In this document: piece by piece, positions 44,501 through 52,511 of the stretch
Layout of the letters: every line of letters begins with the position of its first letter
Numbering within the stretch: position 1 is the first letter of the stretch
NCBI GenBank assembly: GCA_030692685.1
Contig: JAUXZO010000108.1
Span: 1-64,000, forward strand
Direction of reading: 5' to 3'
Origin: Acidovorax sp.
GTDB lineage: Bacteria; Pseudomonadota; Gammaproteobacteria; Burkholderiales; Burkholderiaceae_C
DNA: 64,000 bases
Position numbers and translations under genes: made by a program
The notes under the pieces: model-generated
The model's database searches: none
Seen by the model: only the letters and a program-made list of their open reading frames with translations
Told to the model about the DNA's origin: nothing

Positions 44501-47020
44501 TCACTCTGCCGACCGCCGCAGCGTGTCGACCACCGGGCGCAGCAGCACCTCGCGCAGGCCCCACCAGCCGGCGGCCAGCGCCAGCACCGCGCCCGCCAGG
44601 GCCCCGCCCAGCGGCACCCAGGGCGATGCCGTCCAGGTGAAGTCAAATACAAAGCGGGCCAGTGCCCAGCCCACACCCACCGCAACGGCGCTCGCCAAAA
44701 AGCCTGCCAGCAGGCCCACGCCCACCAGCTCGGCCCGCTGCACCTGGCGCAGCAGGCTGGCGCGGGCTCCGACGGCGCGCATGATGGCGTATTCGCGGGC
44801 GCGCTCCTCGCGCGTGGCGGTGACGGCGGCAAACAGCACCACCAAACCGGCGGCCAGGGTAAAGGCGAACAAGAACTCGACCGCGCGGATCACCTGCTCT
44901 AGCACGCGCTGCACCTGGGCAATGGTGGCGCCCATGTCGACATTGGTGATGTTGGGGAATTGGCGCACCAGCGCGTTGTCGAAGCCATTCACTTCTGGGG
45001 CGCGGTAGGCGGCCAGGTAGGTCACCGGCACGTCTTTGACGGTGGCCACGGGATACATCACAAAGAAGTTGGCACGCATGGAGCCCCAGTCCACCTTGCG
45101 CAGGCTGGTGATGCGGGCCTCGTTCTGCACGCCGCCCATGTCGAACTGCAGGCGGTCGCCTATCTGTAGGCCCAGGGTTTCGGCAATGCCTTCTTCGACG
45201 CTGATGGCGCCTTCTTCGCCGGGCGTCCAGGCACCGGCCACGACCTGGTTGTGGGGCGGCGCCTCCACCGCGTTGGAGAGGTTGAATTCACGGTCGACCA
45301 GGCGCTTGGCGCGGTCGTCGGTGTAGTCGGCTGGGCCCACGGTTTTGCCATTCACGGCGATCAACCGGCCCCGGATCATGGGGTACCAGTCGTACTTGGC
45401 TACGCCGCCATCCTTGAGCTGTTGTTGAAACGCGTCCGCCTGGTCGGGCATCACATTGATCACGAAACGGTTGGGTGCATCGGGCGGCGTGGCGTTGCGC
45501 CAGCTGCTGATGAGGTCGGTGCGCAGCAACACCAGCAGCACCAGGGCCAACAAACCCACGGCCAGGCTGCTGACCTGCACCACGGCATAGGCCGGGCGCG
45601 CAGAGATTTGCCGCGTGGCCAGTACCAGCCAGCGGGGGGCGGTGGCCTCGTTCACGCTTTTGCGCAGCAGCTTCACAGCCACCCAGGACAGCCCGGCAAA
45701 CAACGCCACGGCACCGGCAAAGCCGCCCACGGCAATCAAGCCCAGCAGGACATCGCTGCTCACGGCCAGCAGCAAGGCCGCGAAGCCTGCAATGCCCACG
45801 CCCAGCACGGCCAGCGACGCAGGCTTGAGCCCGCCCACATCGCGCCTAATGACGCGCAGCGGCGGCACCTGGGCCAGTTGCAGCACCGGCGGCAAGCCAA
45901 ATGCAAACAGCAGCGTGAGCCCCATACCCAGGCCAAACGCCACCGGCCACAGGCTGGCGGGAGGCAGGGCCGATTCGACCAGCCCGGCCAGCAGCAACAC
46001 AAACACGTAGTGCACCAGGTAGCCCACCAGCACACCCAGCGCACTGGCAAACAGGCCAATCAGCGCGAACTCGGTGGTGTAGGCGCCCGCAATGGTGCGC
46101 TGGCTCTGGCCCAGTACGCGCAGCATGGCCGAGGCGTCGAGGTGGCTGGCCGCAAAACCGCGCGCCGCCAGGGCCACGGCCACGGCAGACAGCAGTGCGG
46201 CCAGCAAGGCGACCAGGCTCAAGAACTTCTGGGCGCGGTCCAGCGTCTGGCGCATTTCGGGGCGACCGCTCTCCAGCGACTCCACGCGCACGCCGTGCAC
46301 CTCGGGCTTTTGCAGCTCGGCCACGGTCCAGTCGTTAAAGGCCTTGACCGCTGGGGCGGCGCCGATGACGGCAAACCGGTAGGTCAGGCGGCTGGCAGGC
46401 TGCACCAGGCCGGTGGCGGGCAGGTCGGCCTCGTTGACCATGACACGCGGCGCAAAACTCATGAAACCCGCGCCCCGGTCGGGCTCGATGACGATGATGC
46501 GCGCGATGCGCAACTGCGCATCGCCCAGCAGCAGCAGGTCGCCCATGGTGAGGTTCAAAGATTCGAGCAGGGGCGCATCCACCCACACCTCGCCGCGCGC
46601 AGGGATGTCGCGCGTGGGCTGGTCCAGCGCACCGGGAGCATCGGCCACTGTGAGGCTGCCGCGCAGCGGGTAGCCGGGCTGCACACTTTTGAGCGCCACC
46701 AGCTTGCTGGCGCCACCTTGCGCGTCACTGGCGCGGCCCATGGTGGGAAAGCCCAGCGTGGTCACGGTCTGCAGGCCCAGCGACTTGGCACGTTCCACAA
46801 ACGCGGCGGGGGTGGGGTTGTCGCTGGCCACCACGGCGTCGCCGCCGAGCAGCTGCAACGCGTCTCGCTGCAGCCCGCCCTGCAGGCGGTCGGCAAAAAA
46901 GCCGACGGAGGTGAGCGCGGCCACGGCCAAGGTGACGGCGACGATGAGCAACCGCAACTCGCCCGCGCGCAGGTCACGCGCCAGGGTGCGCCAGCCGAGG
47001 CGTAGAAAGGACAGATTCAT
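44501..47020 (-). CDS. FtsX-like ABC-transporter permease
   Basis: An 839-residue membrane protein with ten or so hydrophobic segments in two FtsX-type halves. After an N-terminal TM (about 25-45) and a periplasmic MacB-like region (GGDAVVASDNPTP, GEVWVDAPLLESLNLTMGDL), segments cluster at about 265-410. A second periplasmic region precedes the final group at about 700-830. The closest type is YbbP/SalY. These permeases normally pair with an ATPase such as YbbA, but no ATPase gene is adjacent here, so the ATPase is elsewhere or the protein works alone. Confidence 0.88.
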   Translation of the reverse strand: MNLSFLRLGWRTLARDLRAGELRLLIVAVTLAVAALTSVGFFADRLQGGLQRDALQLLGGDAVVASDNPTPAAFVERAKSLGLQTVTTLGFPTMGRASDAQGGASKLVALKSVQPGYPLRGSLTVADAPGALDQPTRDIPARGEVWVDAPLLESLNLTMGDLLLLGDAQLRIARIIVIEPDRGAGFMSFAPRVMVNEADLPATGLVQPASRLTYRFAVIGAAPAVKAFNDWTVAELQKPEVHGVRVESLESGRPEMRQTLDRAQKFLSLVALLAALLSAVAVALAARGFAASHLDASAMLRVLGQSQRTIAGAYTTEFALIGLFASALGVLVGYLVHYVFVLLLAGLVESALPPASLWPVAFGLGMGLTLLFAFGLPPVLQLAQVPPLRVIRRDVGGLKPASLAVLGVGIAGFAALLLAVSSDVLLGLIAVGGFAGAVALFAGLSWVAVKLLRKSVNEATAPRWLVLATRQISARPAYAVVQVSSLAVGLLALVLLVLLRTDLISSWRNATPPDAPNRFVINVMPDQADAFQQQLKDGGVAKYDWYPMIRGRLIAVNGKTVGPADYTDDRAKRLVDREFNLSNAVEAPPHNQVVAGAWTPGEEGAISVEEGIAETLGLQIGDRLQFDMGGVQNEARITSLRKVDWGSMRANFFVMYPVATVKDVPVTYLAAYRAPEVNGFDNALVRQFPNITNVDMGATIAQVQRVLEQVIRAVEFLFAFTLAAGLVVLFAAVTATREERAREYAIMRAVGARASLLRQVQRAELVGVGLLAGFLASAVAVGVGWALARFVFDFTWTASPWVPLGGALAGAVLALAAGWWGLREVLLRPVVDTLRRSAE

Positions 47021-47122
47021 GGCGTGGACCTTAGCGCAAAGCGAACGGGCTGGCGGGCTGTGGGGGGTTTCTACACATCACGGTCGCCGCCACCCCGTTA
47101 GGCGGCCATGATGATGTCTCGT

Positions 47123-48751
47123 CTATTTACCGCGGGATTCCGCGGGAACACCATCCACCGTGGTGGCCGCAAGGCGCTGCTCCAGCGCCTGCAACACCGG
47201 AGCAATCCGCGTGCCTACGCGGATCTGCGGGTTGGAAAACCCGTCGGATTTGCCCGCTTCAGTCTCACGCTCAGCGATCAGGGGCACCGCTTTTTCAAAG
47301 GCCTGGACGAACGAATGCGTCTGACGCAACTGCTCGTTGAACACGGCACGGCCAAAAAACGTGAGTTCCGAGCGCGTGCCACAGCCATACGAGGTGTGTG
47401 TGGCATCGGCGGCCGTCATGATCAGGGTGCTGTCGGTGACCAAGGGGTCGATCCAGCCACCCGAATAGCAGGCCGACACGGCGATCACCCGGTTGCGAAT
47501 GCCCGCTTCGTCCAGCGCGGCGCGCAGCATCTCGGGGGTGGCAGGCGGCACCTGCAGAGGCCAGTGGGCAGCAGCCAACTCATGGTTGCGGGCGCCGTGC
47601 GAGGTCATATAGATCACCAGCACGTCGTTGTCGCGGTCCATGCGCTGCGCCAGCCCGGCAATGGCGCGCTGCAGATTTTGCGGCGTGGCCCAGGCATGGG
47701 TGCTGGCGGTTTCGGCGTGGTTGAGCAGGTGGATCACCCGGCCCTGGGCGTCAAAACGCTCCTTCAGCAGGGTGTTGACCATGGAGCTCTCTCGGCGGAA
47801 CACTTCTTCGCCCGCGTAGGGCGCAAACACCAAGCCATACACATCGGCCACACCGGCACGTTCGGGTGCAAGTGCTTGAAGCTGCTGCTCCAGCAAGGGC
47901 TGCTGCGCCTCAAACACGGCCTGCGACAGTGCCAGCCGAACGGGCTCGGGGGCTTCTTCACCAGACTCGCCGGAAGCTGCGGCCTGCGCACGCGCCGCCT
48001 CGGCATCAAACTCCCACGGCCGGTCTGGAAACTGCCACGTGCCCAGCGCAATCACCCCCACCAGACCGGCGGCATACACCGCCGTGCGGGCCGGTGAGCG
48101 AATAAAACGCCCGCTGACCACCACCAGCGCGGCCACCAACCACACCGTGAGCAGGCCATAAATCACCCAGAACGCGATGCCCGCCACCTCGCTGGCCCAC
48201 AGCGAGGGCTTGTGCGTGACGGTGGCCAACAAGCCATACAACCCCAGCGTGGGAAGCAGTGGCGCCCAAGTGGACAACACATACCAGGCCGCCACACCGC
48301 CCGATGGAGCACGTCCGTCGGCAGGGGGCCGGGACTGAGCGGGCGCCATGGCCCACCAGCCCACCCATAAAAGCACAAGACCGGTCCACAGCGGGGTCAG
48401 CCAGTTGCGCAGGTTGAACTGCGCAGGCCCCACCACCTCCAGCCGGGCCATGCCCAGCATCAGCACGGTGCTGAGCAGCACCACCACGATCAGCTGCCAG
48501 GGCGTGGGCACTCCAGCGCCGGTGCGGGGGCGCAAAAACAGCGTGGCCCGCAAGCCTTCGACCAGCCAGCGCGCCAAAGGCAGGCGCGTGGCGGCCACCG
48601 TGGCAGAAGGGTCCGATTGCATCGCCTGGAGCGGCTGCGGTAGTTCTGGATGCCCCTCCAGCGGGATTTCGATCTTGGCGAGCTCTGGGCCCCATTGGCT
48701 GGGAAGGGTGTCGGCCCAGGCGCTCTTTCTCTCGGCGTGCAGGTCTTTCAT
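47123..48751 (-). CDS. membrane-anchored C13 (legumain-like) cysteine peptidase
   Basis: A 542-residue protein. The N-terminal half has five or six hydrophobic segments (about 85-235; LIVVVLLSTVLMLGMA, LTPLWTGLVLLWVGWW, GIAFWVIYGLLTVWLVAAL). The C-terminal half is a caspase-fold peptidase domain with the catalytic dyad in VIYMTSHGARNHE (His about 385) and VIAVSACYSGGWIDP (Cys about 428). The preceding GLVFAPYAGEEVF strand and the C-terminal QTHSFVQAFEKAV helix fit family C13. It has no linked substrate gene. Possible roles are protein processing at the membrane or a caspase-like response. Confidence 0.85.
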   Translation of the reverse strand: MKDLHAERKSAWADTLPSQWGPELAKIEIPLEGHPELPQPLQAMQSDPSATVAATRLPLARWLVEGLRATLFLRPRTGAGVPTPWQLIVVVLLSTVLMLGMARLEVVGPAQFNLRNWLTPLWTGLVLLWVGWWAMAPAQSRPPADGRAPSGGVAAWYVLSTWAPLLPTLGLYGLLATVTHKPSLWASEVAGIAFWVIYGLLTVWLVAALVVVSGRFIRSPARTAVYAAGLVGVIALGTWQFPDRPWEFDAEAARAQAAASGESGEEAPEPVRLALSQAVFEAQQPLLEQQLQALAPERAGVADVYGLVFAPYAGEEVFRRESSMVNTLLKERFDAQGRVIHLLNHAETASTHAWATPQNLQRAIAGLAQRMDRDNDVLVIYMTSHGARNHELAAAHWPLQVPPATPEMLRAALDEAGIRNRVIAVSACYSGGWIDPLVTDSTLIMTAADATHTSYGCGTRSELTFFGRAVFNEQLRQTHSFVQAFEKAVPLIAERETEAGKSDGFSNPQIRVGTRIAPVLQALEQRLAATTVDGVPAESRGK

Positions 48752-48811
48752 GCGCGCATCATGCCATTGCGGCGTGACCGTGCTGCGCGCCGAATGCCGT
48801 CCTTCCGCTGG

Positions 48812-49813
48812 CTACTGGGCAGAAGCTTGCGACGCAGCGGGCGCCACCACGGGCGGTGTCGCCAGCTCAGGCTGCAGCACCAGGCGATGCTCGCCGCTGT
48901 AGCAGACAAACCGCCGGTTGGTGGCGCGGCCAATGGCACACAGGCCCAGTTGCTGGGCCACCGCGTGGCCCATCTGCGTCATGCCGCTGCGCGACACCAC
49001 GATGGGCACGCCCATCTGCGCAGACTTGATGACCATCTCGCTGGTGAGGCGGCCCGTGGTGTAGAACACCTTGTCGGTGCCAGACATTGGGACGTGGGGC
49101 TTGGCGGAAGAGACAGCGGCATCGCTGCCTGAGGGCGCGTTTTTTGCAGCCACTGCCGTCTCCACCATCGGATTCGTCGATTCGGCCTGCACCGATTCTG
49201 GGTTCATCCACATCCAGCCGGCAATGGTGTCGATGGCGTTGTGGCGGCCGACATCCTCCACGAAAGTCAACAGGTCCTCGCCCCGAAACAGCGCGCAGCC
49301 ATGCACCGAACCTGCCGACTTGTAAGTGGACTCCTTGATGCGAATGGCGTTCACGATGCCGTAGAGCTGGGCCTGGGTTAGCCGGGCCTCGGGCAGGTCG
49401 ATGCGGTCTACCTCGTCCATCAGCCCACCAAACACACTGCCCTGCCCGCAACCCGTGGTCACCACCTTGCTGGCGGTGCGTTCTTCGATGCGCGCGATGC
49501 CGTGGCGCGTGCGCACAGCGGCGGCATGAACGTCCCAGTCCACCGTAATGGATTCGATGTCAAACACCGACTCCACCAACCGCTGGTTGCGCAGGTAGCC
49601 CAGCACCAGCAACTCAGGCTGCGCGCCCAGGGTCATGAGCGTGACCAGTTCGCGCTTGTCGACATACACGGTGAGCGGCCGCTCTGCAGGGATCTGCACC
49701 TGTTCGCGTTCGCCACGCTCGTTGACCACGTCGACCGTGTGCGTGAGTGGTGCCTGGGCCTGCGTCAGGCGAGGCCAGGCGGGTGCGAGTTCAGAGTCAG
49801 AGCGGGAAGTCAT
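48812..49813 (-). CDS. fdhD: formate dehydrogenase accessory sulfurtransferase FdhD
   Basis: A 333-residue protein. FdhD passes sulfur from IscS to the molybdenum cofactor of formate dehydrogenase. Recognisable parts are ERPLTVYVDKRELVTLMTLG, VVTTGCGQGSVFGGL (the loop with the catalytic Cys), FVEDVGRHNAIDTIAGW and GRLTSEMVIKSAQMGVPIVV. Residues about 207-250 form an insertion rich in Ala, Ser and Glu not found in E. coli FdhD. It is downstream of the Fdh structural genes on the same strand, beyond a terminator, so it may have its own promoter. Confidence 0.93.
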   Translation of the reverse strand: MTSRSDSELAPAWPRLTQAQAPLTHTVDVVNERGEREQVQIPAERPLTVYVDKRELVTLMTLGAQPELLVLGYLRNQRLVESVFDIESITVDWDVHAAAVRTRHGIARIEERTASKVVTTGCGQGSVFGGLMDEVDRIDLPEARLTQAQLYGIVNAIRIKESTYKSAGSVHGCALFRGEDLLTFVEDVGRHNAIDTIAGWMWMNPESVQAESTNPMVETAVAAKNAPSGSDAAVSSAKPHVPMSGTDKVFYTTGRLTSEMVIKSAQMGVPIVVSRSGMTQMGHAVAQQLGLCAIGRATNRRFVCYSGEHRLVLQPELATPPVVAPAASQASAQ

Positions 49814-49935
49814 GGGTCAAATGTACGCAGTGCGCCCAGTGGCCATAGCGTGGCACCGCATTGGAGTGGCCCAAAGTGCGGGTGTTCGAAGACAAAGGGG
49901 CGAATAGCGTGCGGGTAATTTCTCGCGTTTCACCA

Positions 49936-49975
49936 AAGAAAAAGCCGCACCACGTTGTGTAGTGCGGCTTTGCGC
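49936..49975 (-). terminator. rho-independent terminator of the fdh operon
   Basis: On the minus strand, AAAGCCGCACTACACAACGT continues as GGTGCGGCTTTTTCTTT, a strong stem and T-run. It lies between the last small gene of the fdh operon and fdhD. Confidence 0.85.
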
Positions 49976-50003
49976 AGGGAGATCCACCGCTGCCGCGGTC
50001 AGG

Positions 50004-50420
50004 TCAAGACTTGGGGGCAGACGCTGCAGCTGCAGCAGGTGCCTGCGGAACCTGCGTGTTGGGCGGGCTGCTGGCCGTGCCCGGTGGCGAATGAGCACCC
50101 GCAGCCTCAATGGGCTTGGAGGCAGGTGGTGTGTAGGCAAACGGTCCCGGATCGGTGCAACCCGCACCCGCAGCGGTAGCCGGTTTTGCCGACGGCGTGG
50201 TCTTGCGGTAGTGCGCGACGACCTTGTCTTGCGATATGCACAGCTTGTAGTTGTCCACCTTGCCCGCCCAGGCCGCTTTGGCGCCTGCTTCAGCAGCCTT
50301 GGCGGCCGCTTCGGGGGACGGTGGAGGTAGCTTGGCCGCAGCCAAAGTGCAGACGCAGGTGGCGCACAATGCCACCAGGATTTTACGTGCGAGGAATGTC
50401 ATCGTCATGGGGGACCTCAT
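50004..50420 (-). CDS. small exported protein of the fdh operon
   Basis: A 138-residue protein with a signal peptide (FLARKILVALCATCVCTLAAA) and a Pro/Ala-rich C-terminal half. Cys residues in YKLCISQDK and GAGCTDPGP may pair. The ATG at 50420 overlaps the cytochrome b stop (ATGA), placing it last in the fdh operon. I do not recognise a family. A role in formate dehydrogenase maturation or periplasmic electron transfer is possible but unsupported. Confidence 0.75.
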   Translation of the reverse strand: MRSPMTMTFLARKILVALCATCVCTLAAAKLPPPSPEAAAKAAEAGAKAAWAGKVDNYKLCISQDKVVAHYRKTTPSAKPATAAGAGCTDPGPFAYTPPASKPIEAAGAHSPPGTASSPPNTQVPQAPAAAAASAPKS

Positions 50421-51640
50421 GCCTGAACGGGCTTGCCTGCAGCGGCCTCGCCCGCGGGCGATGTGGCACTGCGCTGTTTAGGAATCTTGCCAGCCTGAAT
50501 ATCGTCGTACCAAAGTTCGTGGTGCTCCTTGGCCCAGGTTTCGTCCACATAGCCTGTCCTCATGGCTTTGTAAGCGCCCTGCATACCCACGGTGCCCATG
50601 TAGATGTGCCCCATGAACATCACCATCATCACCACCGTGGCAACAGCGTGCACCATGTGCGCAATCTGCATGGTGCCGCGTTCATAGATCAGGCCGGGAA
50701 TCAGCATGTCAAGCACCAGCCCCGAAGCCACCACGATGAAGCCCAGCCCCAACACGCCACCCCAGAACACCACTTTCTCGCCCGCGTTGAAGCGGTGAGA
50801 AGGAACTTCTTTGCCGGACAATATTCCGCCGCCCTTGGCAAGCCAGGTCGCATCTTCCTTGCGCGGCAGATTGTCTTTGAGGAACGTGAAAAACACGATG
50901 ATCAAAGACACCGCAAACAGCGGACCAGCGAAATTGTGGAGGTTCTTGAGCGCGTAGCTCAGCCAGCCAAACAAGGTGCTGCCCATGATGGGAAGCAGGA
51001 AGAACTTGCCAAACGCCATTACCAGGCCAGATATTGCCAAAGCCACAAATGCGATGGCATTGGACCAGTGCGCAGAGCGCTCGAACGGGGTGAAGCGCTC
51101 GATCTTGCGGCCGGTCTCGGTGCCGTGCAGCATCATCGTGCCCTTGCGCCAATAGAACAGCGCAATGGCGCCCGCCACGATCAACAACAGCGACCCGCCA
51201 TAAGGAATGATCCAGTTGTTGCGTACCTGCCGCCACGCCTCACCCGCATTCGTCACACGGGACCCGGGGTACTGCACAAAAGGCTGGATCAGGTTGCCCG
51301 CTTCAGGCGCCTGGCTTTTGGGCAAGCTGCTGTAACCCGTCACACCCTCGCCCACCTGGCGCCACATGGGCGCGTTGTTGCCGGGCTGCACCTTGGCGCG
51401 TTCGCCATTGGTCTGCTCGGCATATTTGGGGTCCGCGCTGGCGTCAGGCTTCACCTGAAAAATGTTCTGGCTTTGAATGCCACCGGGCGCTGCTGCTGCA
51501 GCTGGAGCAGGCGCGGGAGCTGCGGTAGCCGGGGCCGCCGATGCATCTGGAGCCGCTGGTGCCTGCGCATGGGCAGGCACCCAGGCGAGGCCAGCCGCCA
51601 ACGCCAAAGACCACACGATGTGTTTCATGGTGGGCCTCAC
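50417..51640 (-). CDS. formate dehydrogenase cytochrome b subunit (gamma)
   Basis: A 407-residue membrane anchor and quinone-reducing subunit. A signal-like N-terminus and an Ala/Pro-rich segment (about 20-60) precede the cytochrome b domain: IERFTPFERSAHWSNAIAFV, then GSTLFGWLSYALKNLHNFAG, MLIPGLIYERGTMQIAHMVH and a final HIYMGTVGMQGAYKAMRTGY, carrying the heme-ligand histidines. This is the FdnI/FdoI-type subunit that passes electrons from FdhB to quinone. It starts immediately upstream of the small exported protein. Confidence 0.92.
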   Translation of the reverse strand: MRPTMKHIVWSLALAAGLAWVPAHAQAPAAPDASAAPATAAPAPAPAAAAAPGGIQSQNIFQVKPDASADPKYAEQTNGERAKVQPGNNAPMWRQVGEGVTGYSSLPKSQAPEAGNLIQPFVQYPGSRVTNAGEAWRQVRNNWIIPYGGSLLLIVAGAIALFYWRKGTMMLHGTETGRKIERFTPFERSAHWSNAIAFVALAISGLVMAFGKFFLLPIMGSTLFGWLSYALKNLHNFAGPLFAVSLIIVFFTFLKDNLPRKEDATWLAKGGGILSGKEVPSHRFNAGEKVVFWGGVLGLGFIVVASGLVLDMLIPGLIYERGTMQIAHMVHAVATVVMMVMFMGHIYMGTVGMQGAYKAMRTGYVDETWAKEHHELWYDDIQAGKIPKQRSATSPAGEAAAGKPVQA

Positions 51641-51873
51641 TTGGATTGGGTGCGGGTGTATTCGTTTTGACCGTACTGCTGGCGCGCCTTCAACTGGGCT
51701 TCCCAGCTGGTTTTGTCACCCGCCTTCCAGCCTGGCTCCATGAAGTTGCTGCCCGTACCGGCGAAAGGCGCCGCATCGCCACGGATGCCTGTGCCCATTT
51801 GCGGCTTCTCGCCGCAGGCCGTCAAAGCGGCCACTGCGAGGGTGGCGGAGAGAATGAGGTGTACGCGCTTCAT
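51637..51873 (-). CDS. small lipoprotein of the fdh operon
   Basis: A 78-residue lipoprotein, MKRVHLILSATLAVAALTAC with lipobox LTAC (Cys 20). The mature part ends QLKARQQYGQNEYTRTQSK. The ATG at 51873 overlaps the FdhB stop (ATGA), and its own stop meets the start of the cytochrome subunit. Small lipoproteins at this position appear in related fdh loci as far as I recall. Function unknown. Confidence 0.82.
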   Translation of the reverse strand: MKRVHLILSATLAVAALTACGEKPQMGTGIRGDAAPFAGTGSNFMEPGWKAGDKTSWEAQLKARQQYGQNEYTRTQSK

Positions 51874-52487
51874 GACTTGCCTCCTGCAGGCTGACCGGCC
51901 TGTTGCGAACCGTAGGCCGTGCCCCAGCCCCACACTTCGGCGCCCTTGCCACGCTGCACCACGCGGTTGCGGAAGATGTCTGCCACCACATCGCCGTCCC
52001 CGGCCAACAAGGCTTTGGTGGAGCACATTTCTGCGCAGGCAGGCAACTTGCCTTCGGCCAACCGGTTGCGACCGTACTTTTCGAACTCGGACTGGCTGCC
52101 GTGTGCCTCGGGGCCACCGGCGCAGAACGTGCACTTGTCCATCTTGCCGCGCACACCGAACGTGCCCGAGGAGGGGAACTGAGGCGCACCAAACGGGCAG
52201 GCGTAGCTGCAGTAGCCACAGCCAATGCACACGTCCTTGTCATGCAACACCACACCCTCTTCGGTGCGGTAAAAACAGTTGACGGGGCAGACCGCCATAC
52301 AAGGCGCGTCGCTGCAGTGCATGCAGGCCACCGAGATGGACTTCTCGCCGGGCACACCGTCGTTGAGCGTCACGACGCGGCGGCGGTTCACGCCCCACGG
52401 GACTTCATGCTCGTTCTTGCAGGCGGTCACACAACCGTTGCATTCGATGCAGCGCTCTGCATCGCAGATGAATTTCATTCGTGCCAT
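51870..52487 (-). CDS. formate dehydrogenase iron-sulfur subunit (beta)
   Basis: A 205-residue ferredoxin-like subunit with four cysteine clusters: ERCIECNGCVTACKNEHE, CMHCSDAPCMAVCPVNCF, VCIGCGYCSYACPFGAP and MDKCTFC. These hold four [4Fe-4S] clusters that pass electrons from FdhA to the cytochrome b subunit. It is about the size of other Fdh3B-type proteins. The gene starts 24 bases after the fdhA stop on the same strand, behind GGAGACCC, a plausible ribosome site. Confidence 0.93.
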   Translation of the reverse strand: MARMKFICDAERCIECNGCVTACKNEHEVPWGVNRRRVVTLNDGVPGEKSISVACMHCSDAPCMAVCPVNCFYRTEEGVVLHDKDVCIGCGYCSYACPFGAPQFPSSGTFGVRGKMDKCTFCAGGPEAHGSQSEFEKYGRNRLAEGKLPACAEMCSTKALLAGDGDVVADIFRNRVVQRGKGAEVWGWGTAYGSQQAGQPAGGKS

Positions 52488-52511
52488 GTTGGGTCTCCGT
52501 ACGCCGCGCTA

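Noticed and set aside
45251..47005. Long open frame of about 580 codons opposite the FtsX-like permease
   Set aside because: It is antisense to a well-supported gene, has the His/Gly/Gln-rich composition typical of shadow frames in high-GC DNA, and shows no recognisable domain.
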